Positions 23,552 through 34,226 of a stretch of 64,000 nt of DNA are shown here, one piece after another. The position numbers and the translations under genes were made by a program. The stretch covers positions 319,812 through 383,811 of the forward strand of contig KQ965746.1 of assembly GCA_001574975.1 (NCBI GenBank), given 5' to 3'. Every line of letters begins with the position of its first letter. Position 1 is the first letter of the stretch. This stretch comes from Gonapodya prolifera JEL478 (Eukaryota > Monoblepharomycota > Monoblepharidomycetes > Monoblepharidales > Gonapodyaceae). Below the pieces are notes generated by a model. That model was given only the letters and a program-made list of their open reading frames with translations. It ran no database searches and was not told where the DNA came from.

Positions 23552-25887
23552 TTACAATAAATGATTGTTCCGTTCGGCCCCCATCAAGCCACCGAATATT
23601 CCCGAGGTGCGGAATTCCGATCCTGGTGTATTCTTCCAGACGTGCGGTACAACTTGGGGGGGAGGACTGAGTCATTAAGGATGCTCCTGGCGGATGCCTT
23701 CATCACACTCACAACCAATTTTACCATTCTCCCATGCAATTAGTGACAAAGTCCCCCGATCGAATCGCATGTGGGTTACGCAGATAGGTCGCGGACGCCA
23801 ACTGGTCCCTTCATGTGACGTCCTTCGGTCCGCACGATCATTCTCAGTTTCATTCCACTTAGGACCACGGGCGTAGCCTAGTGGGGTGAATCGGGGGTCA
23901 TATCGCGCGTGGCTCACGGAGAATACGGCGAGCAGCTCGGGTGATTGTTCAGGCAATGTCGAAGAGGGATAGAAAGATAAAAGAAGTCTTTGCCCAGTGG
24001 GTGACAAATGAATGCAGCTAATCGGGCCTGCAAGGCTGTCGCGATTGTCGGGATGGTGGTTTATGTTTGGCTGATGAGGATTGGTGCACACTGCTTACCT
24101 GACCGGATAGCCATCCACGGTGTCGCCGACGTAACCGGTCACATCCAACGCTCTGTCGGGCATGTGAAAGTACTCCACACCCGATTCTGAGCCTTCCACT
24201 CGACTCTCTCTCATTGCAAGGCACTCCACAAGAGTGCTACCGTCGCCGGCATATAAAATAGTACGGGAATCTGCCAACCATACAGCACCGCACAGTGGGC
24301 GAGGTACGGAGAGAGTCCGCTCTTGCCATGATCGGGAAGACCACAATCGCAGGAAAGGCGCGCTGAAAAGGTTAAAAAGTATGCTCTCAGTCATCGAACT
24401 TCAAATCCCCTCTTGCCAAGAACCACTGAAGTTCGTCCAAATTGTGCATAAGACACCTTTCCAAAAAATTCGCTTACCTGCACCATTGCGCCAAGTACTC
24501 CCCATCCGGGCTCCATAAGACTCCTCGTGTGGGTCCACCGCTAGCTTTGTTAATCCACACCAATTCACCACTTGTCGCGTCTAGCACTCCGAGTCCCGGC
24601 TTTGTCGCAGAGCCGAAAGCGAGGAATCTTCCACGCGGATGCCATGCGAGACAAGACACTGAAGGAACGTCGTAGTGTTCCATCATTGGCGCGGAGGTTG
24701 TAGAAGTAAGAGAAGCAAGTTTGAGTAAAAGAAGACCGGTGCTATAACCGCAGACGGGTAATTGGTTACTCGGGGTCCACCAACACTTAAGTTCACCAGA
24801 ATCCTGCTGACCTGCAACCAACGATGAGCTCGTGACCTGACATTGGTCTCCATTCCACGCATGTTGGAGACTTCATCAAACGATTTGTAAAGCCGCCGGC
24901 GCTTGTTGGCCACCAGCCGTCTTGTTTGCCGAGATCACGGATGAACAAACTTCCGTCGCGATGCACAAATGCAATGATTTGAAGAAACGAGTGACAGGAG
25001 ATGTAGACCACAGGAGAAGATTGTCGGAGGATTTCTTGGTGGGGTAGTACAGGAGTCTTCGATGTGTCGTGGGATCTTGTTTCCCTTTGGAAGATACCAA
25101 GAGCACTGCCAATAGCTTGAGCAGCAGAGGCGCTGACATGCCCGATGGTACTTAAAACTGTGGATAACGTGGTGGTGGCTTCTTGCCCGGTGGTGGCATC
25201 ATGTGAGGACGCTGTTGGGCTGCATGTAGAGTCAGGAATGTTATCCATATCAACTCCAAGCTCTTTCATTTGCACCGGGGAAGAATCAGTGGCTGTGGAA
25301 CACTCACAAAACTTTCGCAGGCAATCCTTTTCTGAATCTCTCGACTTGCTCCTTTAAAATCGTTGAATATTGCGACGGCGAAAAGGTGTTTAATAGTGGG
25401 ATGGAGACTCTCGCAGTGTTGTTTGACGGTGCACGACGCAGTTGAGGAGAAGGGTCGAGAAAGGGATTTTCTTGGGCACTAGCATCATGATGCGGTGTGT
25501 CAGTTGGGTCGGTCGGGGAAAGTGGGAGAGAGAATGGAACAACGATATTGGGGAATAGCGGAAGCTGGCGATACCCAGTAATATTGGCGTTGGGTACAAA
25601 AAAACGGCCCCACTCGAGAGTTTTCACCTACATTGGCGTGCAGATACCGAGCGTGGGCATCTTCGTCTTTGGGTCCACGAATGTGAACTTCACAACGTCC
25701 CACCACGCCACCCATCGTCAGAGCTTTGGACATGGAAGGAATCAATTCTCCACCTTGACTCACCCAATTCATCATTGATTTCACATGCGGTCACAGAATC
25801 CAGCGGGGGAACGGGGGGACGCAGCTCTATTGGTGTGCCGAATGCTGTTGGCAACCTCTCGTTACGATAAACAACGTTGGAATCCAT
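23552..25887 (-). CDS. AAAS: Aladin-like WD-repeat nucleoporin (AAAS)
   Basis: Aladin is a WD-repeat protein of the nuclear pore. Eight exons: 25887-25764, 25687-25632, 25564-25308, 25219-24797, 24741-24478, 24362-24099, 24035-23713, 23652-23552 (603 aa; human 546). Recognition rests on ordered similarity to human Aladin as I remember it: EINDELV near the N-terminus, VSCLAWHPRGRFLAF, TRGVLWSPDGEYL, FLRLWSSRSW and LIAWENGKIGFVPHVW at the end. An in-frame ATG at 25911 is an alternative start. The second intron uses the CTGACG branch at about 25712 and a GAAG acceptor. The start of MPDU1 follows after 98 bp. Confidence 0.85.
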
Positions 25888-26093
25888 CTCACTTGACAGT
25901 TGCACGACCATTCCACGATCCTGGACGTGCAGTGCTTCAAATCACAGAGGAAATAGTTGGGTGCAAGGAAAATTAGCCGACCATTGATTAATTGAATTGC
26001 CGCATAATCCTTCACATGTACGTAAGATATCTCGGTGAAACAAGCATTCATCAAATCAATCATTCATCAGTATGTTACATCGAACATAATTAT

Positions 26094-27913
26094 TCACAGT
26101 TTGGCGATGATCTTCTTTGCATCCGCCTCGGGAATACGCTCAATGATCGTGCAGTTCGCAGTACCCCCACCCTCGCAAATGGCTTGGAGTCCGAACCTAT
26201 CGAGGAAATGTGTCAAACGGAGGCCCGTTAAGAATCCAACGTCATATTCACCTTCCGTTTCGCCTTTCTAGTTCGTAGAGAAGGGTGGTCATAATTTTGC
26301 ATCCTGTGGCTCCAAGTGGGTGGCCGAGAGCCTGTGGTATCACCGTGCCAAAGATGCTCGAGTTACAAAACACAAAGGTGTGGCCCACCTGAGCTCCTCC
26401 GTTTACGTTAAGTTTGTTAATGTCAGCGCCGACCTCCTTCGCCCAGGCGAGCGGGATGGATCCGAACGCTTCGTTGATCTCGTAAAGGTCAATGTCCTTG
26501 ATGGACAGGCCCGCCTTCTTGAGAGCATTCTGGGTTGCTGGGATAGGTCCGTGGAGCATGACGACCGGGTCTAAGTAGTGATTACAAAAATTGTGAGAAC
26601 AAAATTACGTGAACACGAACATCGGACGAACGAGATACGACATGAAGCTCACCTGTTCCAGCCAGAGCAAGAGTGTGAATCTTGGCCCTAGGGCGAGCGT
26701 TCTTGCCGAGCTTCTTCAGTCCGGCCTCGTTGCAAATCAAGATTCCAGCTGCACCATCGCAAATCTGGCTCGCACTTCCAGCAGTGATGATCCCTCCCTT
26801 CTTGAGGGCTGGCAGCTTGGCCAGTGCCTCGACGGTCGTTCCCGCGCGGATACCCTCGTCCGTGTCGTGGATAACCTCAGCACCAGTTTTGGGGTCGGAC
26901 CCCTTGATTGGAAGGATCTCCCTCTTGAAGTATCCGTTCTTGGTGGCGTTAAGAGCTTTCGAGTGACTGGCTGCGGCGAACGAGTCGATTTCGGCACGCG
27001 AAACTCCATACTTGGACGCGACAAGCTCGGCAGCGGTGAACTGCGAGAATTCGATGCCCTTGCCGTAGCGCGCCTGGACTCCCTTGGCATCGGCGTGTCG
27101 TCCGTGACCGGCGGCGTGCCCGTCGTTCTCCGCGGCATTGATGGGCACTTTGGTCATGTTTTCGACACCTGAGGGAATAAGTCAGAATGGGTTGAATCGC
27201 TATTGTTGTTCAGCAGGAGAACCTACCGCATGCAATAACGATGTCTTGCACACCCGACATGACGGCTTGGGCGGCAAAGTGAACCGCTTGTTGAGAGCTA
27301 CCGCACTAAAAGAAAAAGAATCGATATCAGTTCAAAGCCACTGCGCGGAAATCGTTCACCCTCTGATTTGAGCACAAAAATGGAGCAACTAGTGTCAAGA
27401 CTTAAAGATAGGGGCATTGACTGTCACCATCTGAACTTTGGAACGTCAGTCCACCTCTCAAAAGTAGACATCACACTACTTGTTCGTCGTATCGTGCCTC
27501 GAATCCAATATGGGGGACTTGACTCACCATTCGGTTCACGGTGGTACCGGGAACACTCTCAGGGAGCCCCGCAGCAAGGACAGCCGTTCGTCCAATGTTC
27601 ATGGACTGCGATCCCACTTCATCGACACATCCGAGAATAACGTCGTCGATGTCGGCAGGGTTGATACCAGAGCGGCGAACCAGTTCCTTCAGAACCTCGC
27701 CAGCGAGATCAGCGGGTTCCCAATCCCGAAGGCGGCCGTTCTTGCGTCCACCTGAGATAAGCAACGATGGATTGGTGAAGGGGAATGGCGACGATGGGAC
27801 AATGATGGTGAGCGGAACTTTCTTCGGCACGACATCAACGCCGAACCCGAGACCTCAAGGAATCTCTCACCAGCAGTGCGGACAGCTTCGACGATGTATG
27901 CAACGGGTGCCAT
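26094..27913 (-). CDS. Bacterial-type acetyl-CoA acetyltransferase / 3-ketoacyl-CoA thiolase
   Basis: Thiolase, forming or cleaving acetoacetyl-CoA or longer 3-ketoacyl-CoA. Seven exons: 27913-27871, 27751-27528, 27305-27227, 27168-26653, 26570-26389, 26331-26252, 26196-26094 (408 aa). The nucleophilic Cys lies in VNRMCGSSQQAV, split by a 222-nt intron; the His in GGAQALGHPLGATG; the second Cys in LQAICEGGGTANCTIIER. CGSSQQA and CEGGGxAN follow the bacterial (actinobacterial FadA6-like) pattern I know, rather than the CSSG / CIGGG pattern of ERG10-type enzymes. The protein ends in AKL, a PTS1-like peroxisome signal. Beta-oxidation in peroxisomes is the likely role. Confidence 0.9.
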
Positions 27914-29240
27914 TGGTGTAATCGGAAATAAACTTCGGAATGAGCTGTGTGTAAATTTAGGGCGAAGAAATACCTAAAGGGCTGCCAGGAGAAGTTGATG
28001 CTCCGAAGCGGTGGAGACCGCTGGGAGCGTCAATCACCACGCCTCTGTTACATTTTTTTTTTTTTCATATTTGATTTCATCGGAAGCCGCCAGGACTCTT
28101 TCTACACGCTTTCACCATTTTGAAATCTGGTTCAAGGCCACAAATCATCTTTCACACGGGGGACATCTGAGACAAAGTGCACCGTTCCGGCGATCTTCGC
28201 CGCTTCGGTCCCGTCTCTTCTCTCGTTCCGCCTCACCCGCGGGGACCTGGGCGGGGTTCCTGAATGGCGTCACTTGATTTGCTCAACCTCACCCCTGGCA
28301 TCTGGAACTGGGCATCTGGAATGAGCAGTTCCCAAAACTCGTGGCTACCTGCTTTAGCATCGACCATCCGGGCCCCTCGGGAATCATTCTTAGTCTTCCA
28401 GCTAAGAGAGTGATAGGGACACGACGGACCCACTGATGACGCCTCGTGCGAAGTCTCATGGCTTCCCTCACAAGTTTGCCCATATCTCAACATTGTAAAT
28501 ATCCCTTCGACGCTCGCACTGCCCATCGGCAAGCTCGGCTTGTCGACGAGCCCAAGAAGGGATCGGGGGGCAGCAACAAACAAAGCATTCGTGACGTTTT
28601 CACCTCTTTTCTTCGTAAACGTAGTGACACGGGAAAAAAATATTGCGTGCTTTTGCAGATCGAAGACATGACGAAGCGAGTGGGACTCATGGACGACACT
28701 TTCGTGGGATGATGCTCCCCTGGTTTGCCACGTTCGCACAATTGCTGGCTTCTTCGTGATCTTTAAAGGCCGTGCAGCTTTTCGGCGACCCTTGCAAGTC
28801 CATGGATCTCGCTCCATCCTTCTGTTCCCCTTCCTCTGACAGCCGTCGTGTTAACTCCTGTCCGGTCACCTTCTCCTCTCTGTGAACCCGGCAGACTGTG
28901 GGCAAAAAAAATCGTTGAGCACCCATGCGACTGCAATAACGGGCGACGCCGTGTCTTGGGCCACGAAAAGTGGAGCCTTCATCAAGATGTGTGAGGCGCG
29001 TTAACTTGAGTCATTTGGGAAGGGCTTGTAGTAGTTACAGTATCGCTCGTCCATTCGTTCATCTGCATTATGTAGTAAAACGTATCATGGCTTGAGTCTC
29101 ATTAAATTGGACAGGGTTTGTCATCATTGCTTTGCGGTGCCGGCTTGCCCGTCCGGGTTAACTCATTCCATATCAGGAAGTTTACCCTTTGGCGCAATTT
29201 TCTGTGGTGCTCTCCATCAACTAGCAGAGAGCCTCGAGGA
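27914..29240. other. Intergenic 1.3 kb between divergent thiolase and GH16 genes
   Basis: A poly-T tract lies at about 28050-28063. A 194-codon minus-strand open frame (28233-28817) shows no family motif, hydrophobic pattern or splice partner and is probably chance. No RNA gene is seen. Confidence 0.5.
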
Positions 29241-30848
29241 ATGCTACGATTCCTCGCCTTCATCGCTCTCCTCGGTCTCTTCACGGGGTTGCCCTCGCAT
29301 GCAACCAGTCTCCCGTCCGCCCGAAAGTTTGGCCATGGCAACCCCCAATGCGTCAACTACCGCGAGGACTTCTCAGACCCTAGCGTTCTTACTCAGATAG
29401 ACTCAGCCTCCACTGCATCGATGTGGATTAACGAGGAGTATCCATTCAGCACTGCCACAATTGAAGGTAAACCCTTCCGTCCCTTCCGTCATCATCATTA
29501 GTGCAAAACTCAACAGCGCTCCTCTTCCGTGCCATCATGGTCTAAAACGGAAATAGATGGCAAGCTAGTGCTCCGCCTGCAACTCTTCAACAACTACACT
29601 AACGGTTTGGGAAAGAATGAGGGATCTGGCGCGACTGTCTCTTGGAACCCATGGATCACCACCGGGAGAATGTGCTTCAACCTCAAAGCTGCGCAAGGCA
29701 AGGGAGTCGTGCGTATTTCGCTCGGGATCGAGTCTTAATGGAATCGGAGCACCTCACCTCACTCAATTTTGCGCAGGTAACCGCTTTTGTGTGGTCTTCA
29801 TGGACAGACGGCCAACCAGTGGATGACAACCTCATCTGGGAATGGGTGGACACGCTGCAGTCCAACTATTACGCCTTTGGAGTGGATGATCCGAAACCTC
29901 AAGTTTATGTTCAGGTCACGGATTTCGCCACAAACTACCACACGTATTGCGTCGAGCGGTGTCAAAGCTTTGTGTCATGGACGCTCGACGGGGTGGAAAC
30001 CTACAGGCTGACCCTTGCGTCTGTCGGGAACGACCTCACAAAGTTCCCGTACCGGTGAGATTCAAAGTCACACCATTGAAAGTGGATTGTCACTCATTCA
30101 TGCCTTTACTGATGTCAAACGCTGTGTCACTCGTTTATCTGACGGCTCTGTCATGCATTCTCATGTCGAAACACATCCATATCTGACTGCTGTGTCACTC
30201 GTTCGTGTCTTAAGGCCCGGCAAGGGAGTGTTCAACATATGGGACGGAGTTGAGTTTTGTTTGTCTTGATGTATGGGGGAGTTTTTACTGACGGTGCTGG
30301 TGCTGTTTTTCAGGGCGCCGGGGACGCCGTCATTTCGAAGTGGGCGAACGGACCCACCAGTAAGTGTTAAATTCAATCGATGTTTGCATCCACTTTGCAA
30401 GGATTGCTAATTCTTCTTGCCCCCCTACCCCTAGACTGGACGGATCCTAACAACCCCGCTTATGCTATGTATGTCGACTGGGTGGAGACACGTTGCGGAT
30501 GTGCAGACGATGTAGCATCCACCGCCGCGGCATCAGCCAGTGAGTCAATATGTAATTCCTCACCTTCGCTCCAACGTGTTGACGTGTCCTCGCTCAGCTG
30601 GTACTTCTGGCATTTCCGCAGTTGCAGCTGCCACAGGTACAGCTGCCGCCGCCACCGGTGCACGCCCAACAACATCAGCCAGCCGTTCGACCAGCACCAC
30701 GTCAGCGCGACCTGGAGCGGCGGCGACTGGAACGACTTCGGCTTCTGCTGGTGCGAGCTCGGCGCAAACAGGAGGTGTAGGAAGGAGCTTCGGAGTATCA
30801 GCTCTTGGTTTGGTTGGAACGTTGTTGGTGGCAGCTCTTTGGCTGTGA
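29241..30848 (+). CDS. Secreted GH16 / Crh-like wall protein, probably GPI-anchored, catalytic site degenerate
   Basis: Resembles fungal Crh transglycosylases, which link chitin to beta-glucan. Seven exons: 29241-29466, 29557-29708, 29777-30054, 30215-30248, 30314-30359, 30435-30539, 30598-30848 (363 aa). A signal peptide (LRFLAFIALLGLFTG) starts the protein. The lectin/glucanase-like core shows ITTGRMCFNLKAA, VVTAFVWSSW and SKWANGPTNWTD...AYAMYVDWVE. It ends in a Ser/Thr/Ala-rich linker and a hydrophobic tail suited to GPI attachment. Where Crh enzymes have ExDxE (as in DEIDWEW), this reads DDNLIWEW, so the nucleophile Glu is Asn and the middle Asp is Ile. It may be a binding protein rather than an enzyme. 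The donor after exon 4 (GTTGAG) is weak. Confidence 0.75.
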
Positions 30849-31236
30849 TAGAATATTAGGACTGAAAAGGACTTTTTATTAGTATGCTTATTGGATACAC
30901 AGACGCCTCCGCTTGCATTGCGGGAAATAAAATAAAATATACAAACGTAGTACTTATAAAGAAAAGTCACACAAATCGTGTTGGAACACAACTCTTGTTT
31001 GATAGAAATACCAGATGAAGTGTCAAAACAAAATGGAGGCAGATTTCGTTCTCTGGCTGAAGACCCGTAGTTGACAATGTTGTCCTCCAAGGGACATCTC
31101 CTCCGCGTGAGTCTAAAACAGTTGCGGAAACGGAATCCATCCACATCAGAGAGCATGGGATCTGCGGGCGCTTGTCCCCTGTTGGTCCACCTCCGGGTTG
31201 TCGCCTATGTACACGTCATTACCGTCAGCTGACTGA

Positions 31237-31527
31237 TTTCACTCGGATCACCCGCATTTCTCCCACAAAAGTCCTTTTCGGAGGTCATTACACCTTTATC
31301 TTCTACTGGACGATGTTTTCTCCGTCCTGCGTGACCGTTTCCTGACATTTGCTCTTTTTCTCGACCCACCATTCGGCTTCCATTTCGCTCGGATCCGCGG
31401 CATTTCTCCCACCAAAGCTCTTCTGGGATGTCAGTACTATTTTATCCTCTACAGGATGATGTTTTCTCCAACCTGCGTGGCCGTTTCCTGACTTTATCTC
31501 GACCCACCGTTTTCGTCTTTTGGCTTC
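31237..31527. repeat. Tandem duplication, period about 147 bp
   Basis: Copy 1 about 31237-31380 and copy 2 about 31383-31527, diverged but clearly alike, sharing for instance GATGATGTTTTCTCC or GACGATGTTTTCTCC, CGTTTCCTGAC and TCTCGACCCACC. No open frame is shared. It lies just left of the exon-intron cassette array. Confidence 0.75.
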
Positions 31528-31927
31528 CGTTTCCTTCCTCTGACGTGCTTTTTCCTTATTCTATGCCAGATTGCTTTGAAAATCAACAATGGCGGCGCGC
31601 TCTCTGTCCTGATCCATTCTTCGCTCTCTCTCCTGTCGTGCGAACGATCTTTTTGGGCTCGTACGAATCATCCGTCCAATGTTAAAGCCATGACACCGGG
31701 CGACAAAGTGAGTTAAACTGCTGTTGTGACACACTTTACGGGCTGACTCCATCGAAACATCATTCCGCTCGGCTCATCCTACCTTCCCTTTCGCAAAGCG
31801 GAAAAGGCTTGGAAAGGGGACTCGTGGGGACGCCACGGCTCCTCGACCAACTAGACAACCTGTTTTGTCTGCCACAGACTGTAACGCCAAGGTGGGAGCA
31901 GTACTCTCCAGTTTCGTGGACTTCTGT

Positions 31928-34030
31928 TTCTTCACCTTGCTTTCGATCTCGACACTCCCTTTCTCCTCTCCCCTGACGTCAAAGTAAGAAGCCACTCTCT
32001 ATCTTTATTTGTGCTCCTTGCTACAGTCTTACCATTCCCACTGGTCTCCGTCGGCGACCAAGAAGAATCCTGCGACCGTCTGAGTCCGTGTCGGCATCCA
32101 TGTCTGCTTTGGCTTCCTCGAATTCGAAGCCACGCACACCACCGGCAACAGCAGGCGATAAACGGGCGCATCCCACGCAGTGAACTCTGGACGGGGTGTT
32201 CATTTCCTCCATGAAGAGACGGATCGGTCTCGATGACAACAACGTGAGTAGTCCACATCCCAACTTTAACCTCCTTTATTACGAGTCCGTAGTTCACAAG
32301 TAGCGAAGCGGATTGTGAACGGAGGTGCGAAGCTAAAAGTTTGTGATCACGAAAATGCTTAGGGTCTCATGGGGGCCAGCTTGTCTGTGTCTGTCCCCCC
32401 GCCTTTTTCTCGCCACCCCGACCTCCCCCGTCCATGCCGTTAAAAGGGAAACATATCTAGCAAAATTCAAGATGGTTGATGATCGAGAAGAGGAAATTTA
32501 TTGGTTTTTGGTTCAACGAGTTACCGTTGCGCCAGTCCCACGACTCCCCACCCCTTCCCCACACCCCGTTGCTTGGAAATTAAGCGGAATCCATATCACA
32601 GATATTTTGTGGAGGTAATTGGCCCCGGTGTGCTGTGATTCTCCCCCCGGTGGATGCTTCGGCTTCGATTCGACGAACTTTCTTCCATCCCCACTCCAAT
32701 CTGGACTTGCCGCCAAACTCCCCTCTCGGCGGCGCTCGCTTCAAACCGACGTATGTGATGTCCAATGCCCGAAGCGGACCTAACTTGGCTTACCGCGCGA
32801 CTCGGATTTTGCTGTGGTAATTGCAAGGCAGCAGCAAAGACGCTTGATGTGAGCAAGTCAAGTCACACGACGGCGCTACGCTCTCCAGCCACCCGAGCCT
32901 CCAAACTTCGTGGACTTATGGACTGTATAGCTACATGTCAATGTACGAATGTTCCCTTCCACCCAAAGAGAAGTTATGTACACTTGAACGTGTTCCTAAC
33001 CTAATTCATGCCGACCAGGCCTGAATTACTATATCAAGCTCGACACGGGCGAGCTCGGGCTTTGCCCCGATTCTTTTATAATTCATTTTGTACTGACGTT
33101 GAATTGCTCTGTGTTCTAGGATACGTCGCGTGAGAAGAACGACTCGGACTTTGCGGACGTTGTTGATGTATCACAAAAGAGGTTAAAGTAAGTAGCCTCT
33201 CGTTGTCGTCATTCGTGCTCCTTGCTCAAAACCTTTACCGTTCCCGCAGGCGTCTCACCGAGATCAAGAACAAGGCTACGTCGTCTGCGACAGCGTCCAC
33301 ATCCGCCTCAGCCTCCTATACTTCAAAGTCAACCGCACCAACTACAACAACGTCCAAAAAGCGGGCGCACTGGAAACAGCTGACAATAGACGGAGCCTTC
33401 CACCGTGCACCTGTCAAGCAGGCCCACGGTCTTGTGAGGAGTCCTCATCCCAACTTAACCTTTTTCATGCAATTCATTTCATAGTGACGTTGGATCGCTC
33501 CATGTTATAGGAAGAGCCTCGTGTCATAAGCGACTCCGACTTTGAAGAGGTGGTTGATTTACCGCGGAAGAGGTTGAAGTACGTAGCCTCTCGTTGTCTT
33601 TACTAGCAGTTCTTGTTCACAATCTGACCGTTTCGTGGTGTTTCTTCACCTTGCCCATGATCTTGCTACTCCCGTTCCCCTCTCCCCTGAAGTTGAAGTA
33701 AGTAGCCACTCGTTGTCTCGCGGTCTTCATTCGTGCTCCTTGCTCACAACCTTACCGTTCATATGGGTCTGTATCGGCGTTCAAGACTCCGGCGTCGGCA
33801 TTGGTGTCAGCGTCCTCTTCATCGTCCTCGACTTGGAGCCCACTGCACAAACGGCACGACAACCGCAAGCAAGAAACGGGCGCAACCTAGACAGCAAATC
33901 CTACACAGCGTGTTCAAGAAAAGACAGTTTGACTACGACGACGAGATCGGGAGTAGTCCTCGTCCCAACTGTTACCTCTTTTATATGATTCATTTCAGTT
34001 TGACCTTCGCTCGATGTTGTAGGACAATGG
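31928..34030 (+). repeat. Array of duplicated exon-intron cassettes (partly decayed gene family)
   Basis: Several block types recur in order. An exon of exactly 68 nt occurs at 33120-33187 and 33511-33578, both flanked by AG and GTAAGT/GTACGT, coding DSDFADVVDVSQKRLK and DSDFEEVVDLPRKRLK. An intron block beginning GTAAGTAGCC recurs near 31984, 33188, 33579 and 33698. A Ser/Thr/Lys-rich exon recurs at 32043-32243, 33250-33433 and about 33780-33950, ending KRAHPTQ, KKRAHWKQLTIDGAF and KKRAQPRQQILHSVF. An intron block beginning GTGAGTAGTCC recurs near 32244, 33434 and 33949. Only the central unit (33120-33578) keeps all splice sites and an open frame; the first has a stop in the matching frame and a lost acceptor, the last a lost donor GT. 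Function unknown. Confidence 0.7.
33120..33578 (+). CDS. Intact central cassette, possible gene fragment
   Basis: Exons 33120-33187, 33250-33433 and 33511-33578 join in phase without a stop and read D/E-rich, then Ser/Thr/Ala-rich, then Lys-rich sequence, then the D/E-rich exon again. I cannot find the true start or end. The motif QLTIDGAF near the end of the middle exon loosely resembles a PCNA-binding box (Q, aliphatic at +3, aromatic at +7); this is only a resemblance. It may belong to the gene at 34227-36864 or be a relic. Confidence 0.35.
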
Positions 34031-34102
34031 TGAAAGCCACTTGCATTGCGGGATGAAACCATTAAAATATATAAATCCAAGTTTTGTACTTACATTCATT
34101 AC

Positions 34103-34111
34103 TATATAAAG
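34103..34111 (+). promoter_or_regulatory. TATA-like box
   Basis: TATATAAAG lies 116 bp upstream of the ATG at 34227 and just after the last cassette. It is the clearest TATA-like element in this intergenic stretch and may mark the start of the next gene. Confidence 0.35.
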
Positions 34112-34226
34112 TCCCCCTCTCAAAGGAAAAGCACTTTCAGTCACTAAGATTGTGGAAGACGTTTCGAAACTATCGACCGCCTCGCCACCCACAAGCAGCA
34201 TCGACCTTGCTCTACCGGACAAAGTA

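Noticed and set aside
25688-25763. A 40-nt first intron in the Aladin gene ending at CCAAAG
   Set aside because: Too short, and the longer 76-nt intron has a CTGACG branch site and restores EINDELV as in Aladin.
28233-28817. 194-codon minus-strand frame in the thiolase-GH16 intergenic region
   Set aside because: No motif, no splice partner, no compositional sign of coding.
30849-34226. Retrotransposon or virus-like element as the source of the repeats
   Set aside because: No long terminal repeats, reverse transcriptase, integrase or capsid-like frame; the repeated units look like exons and introns.
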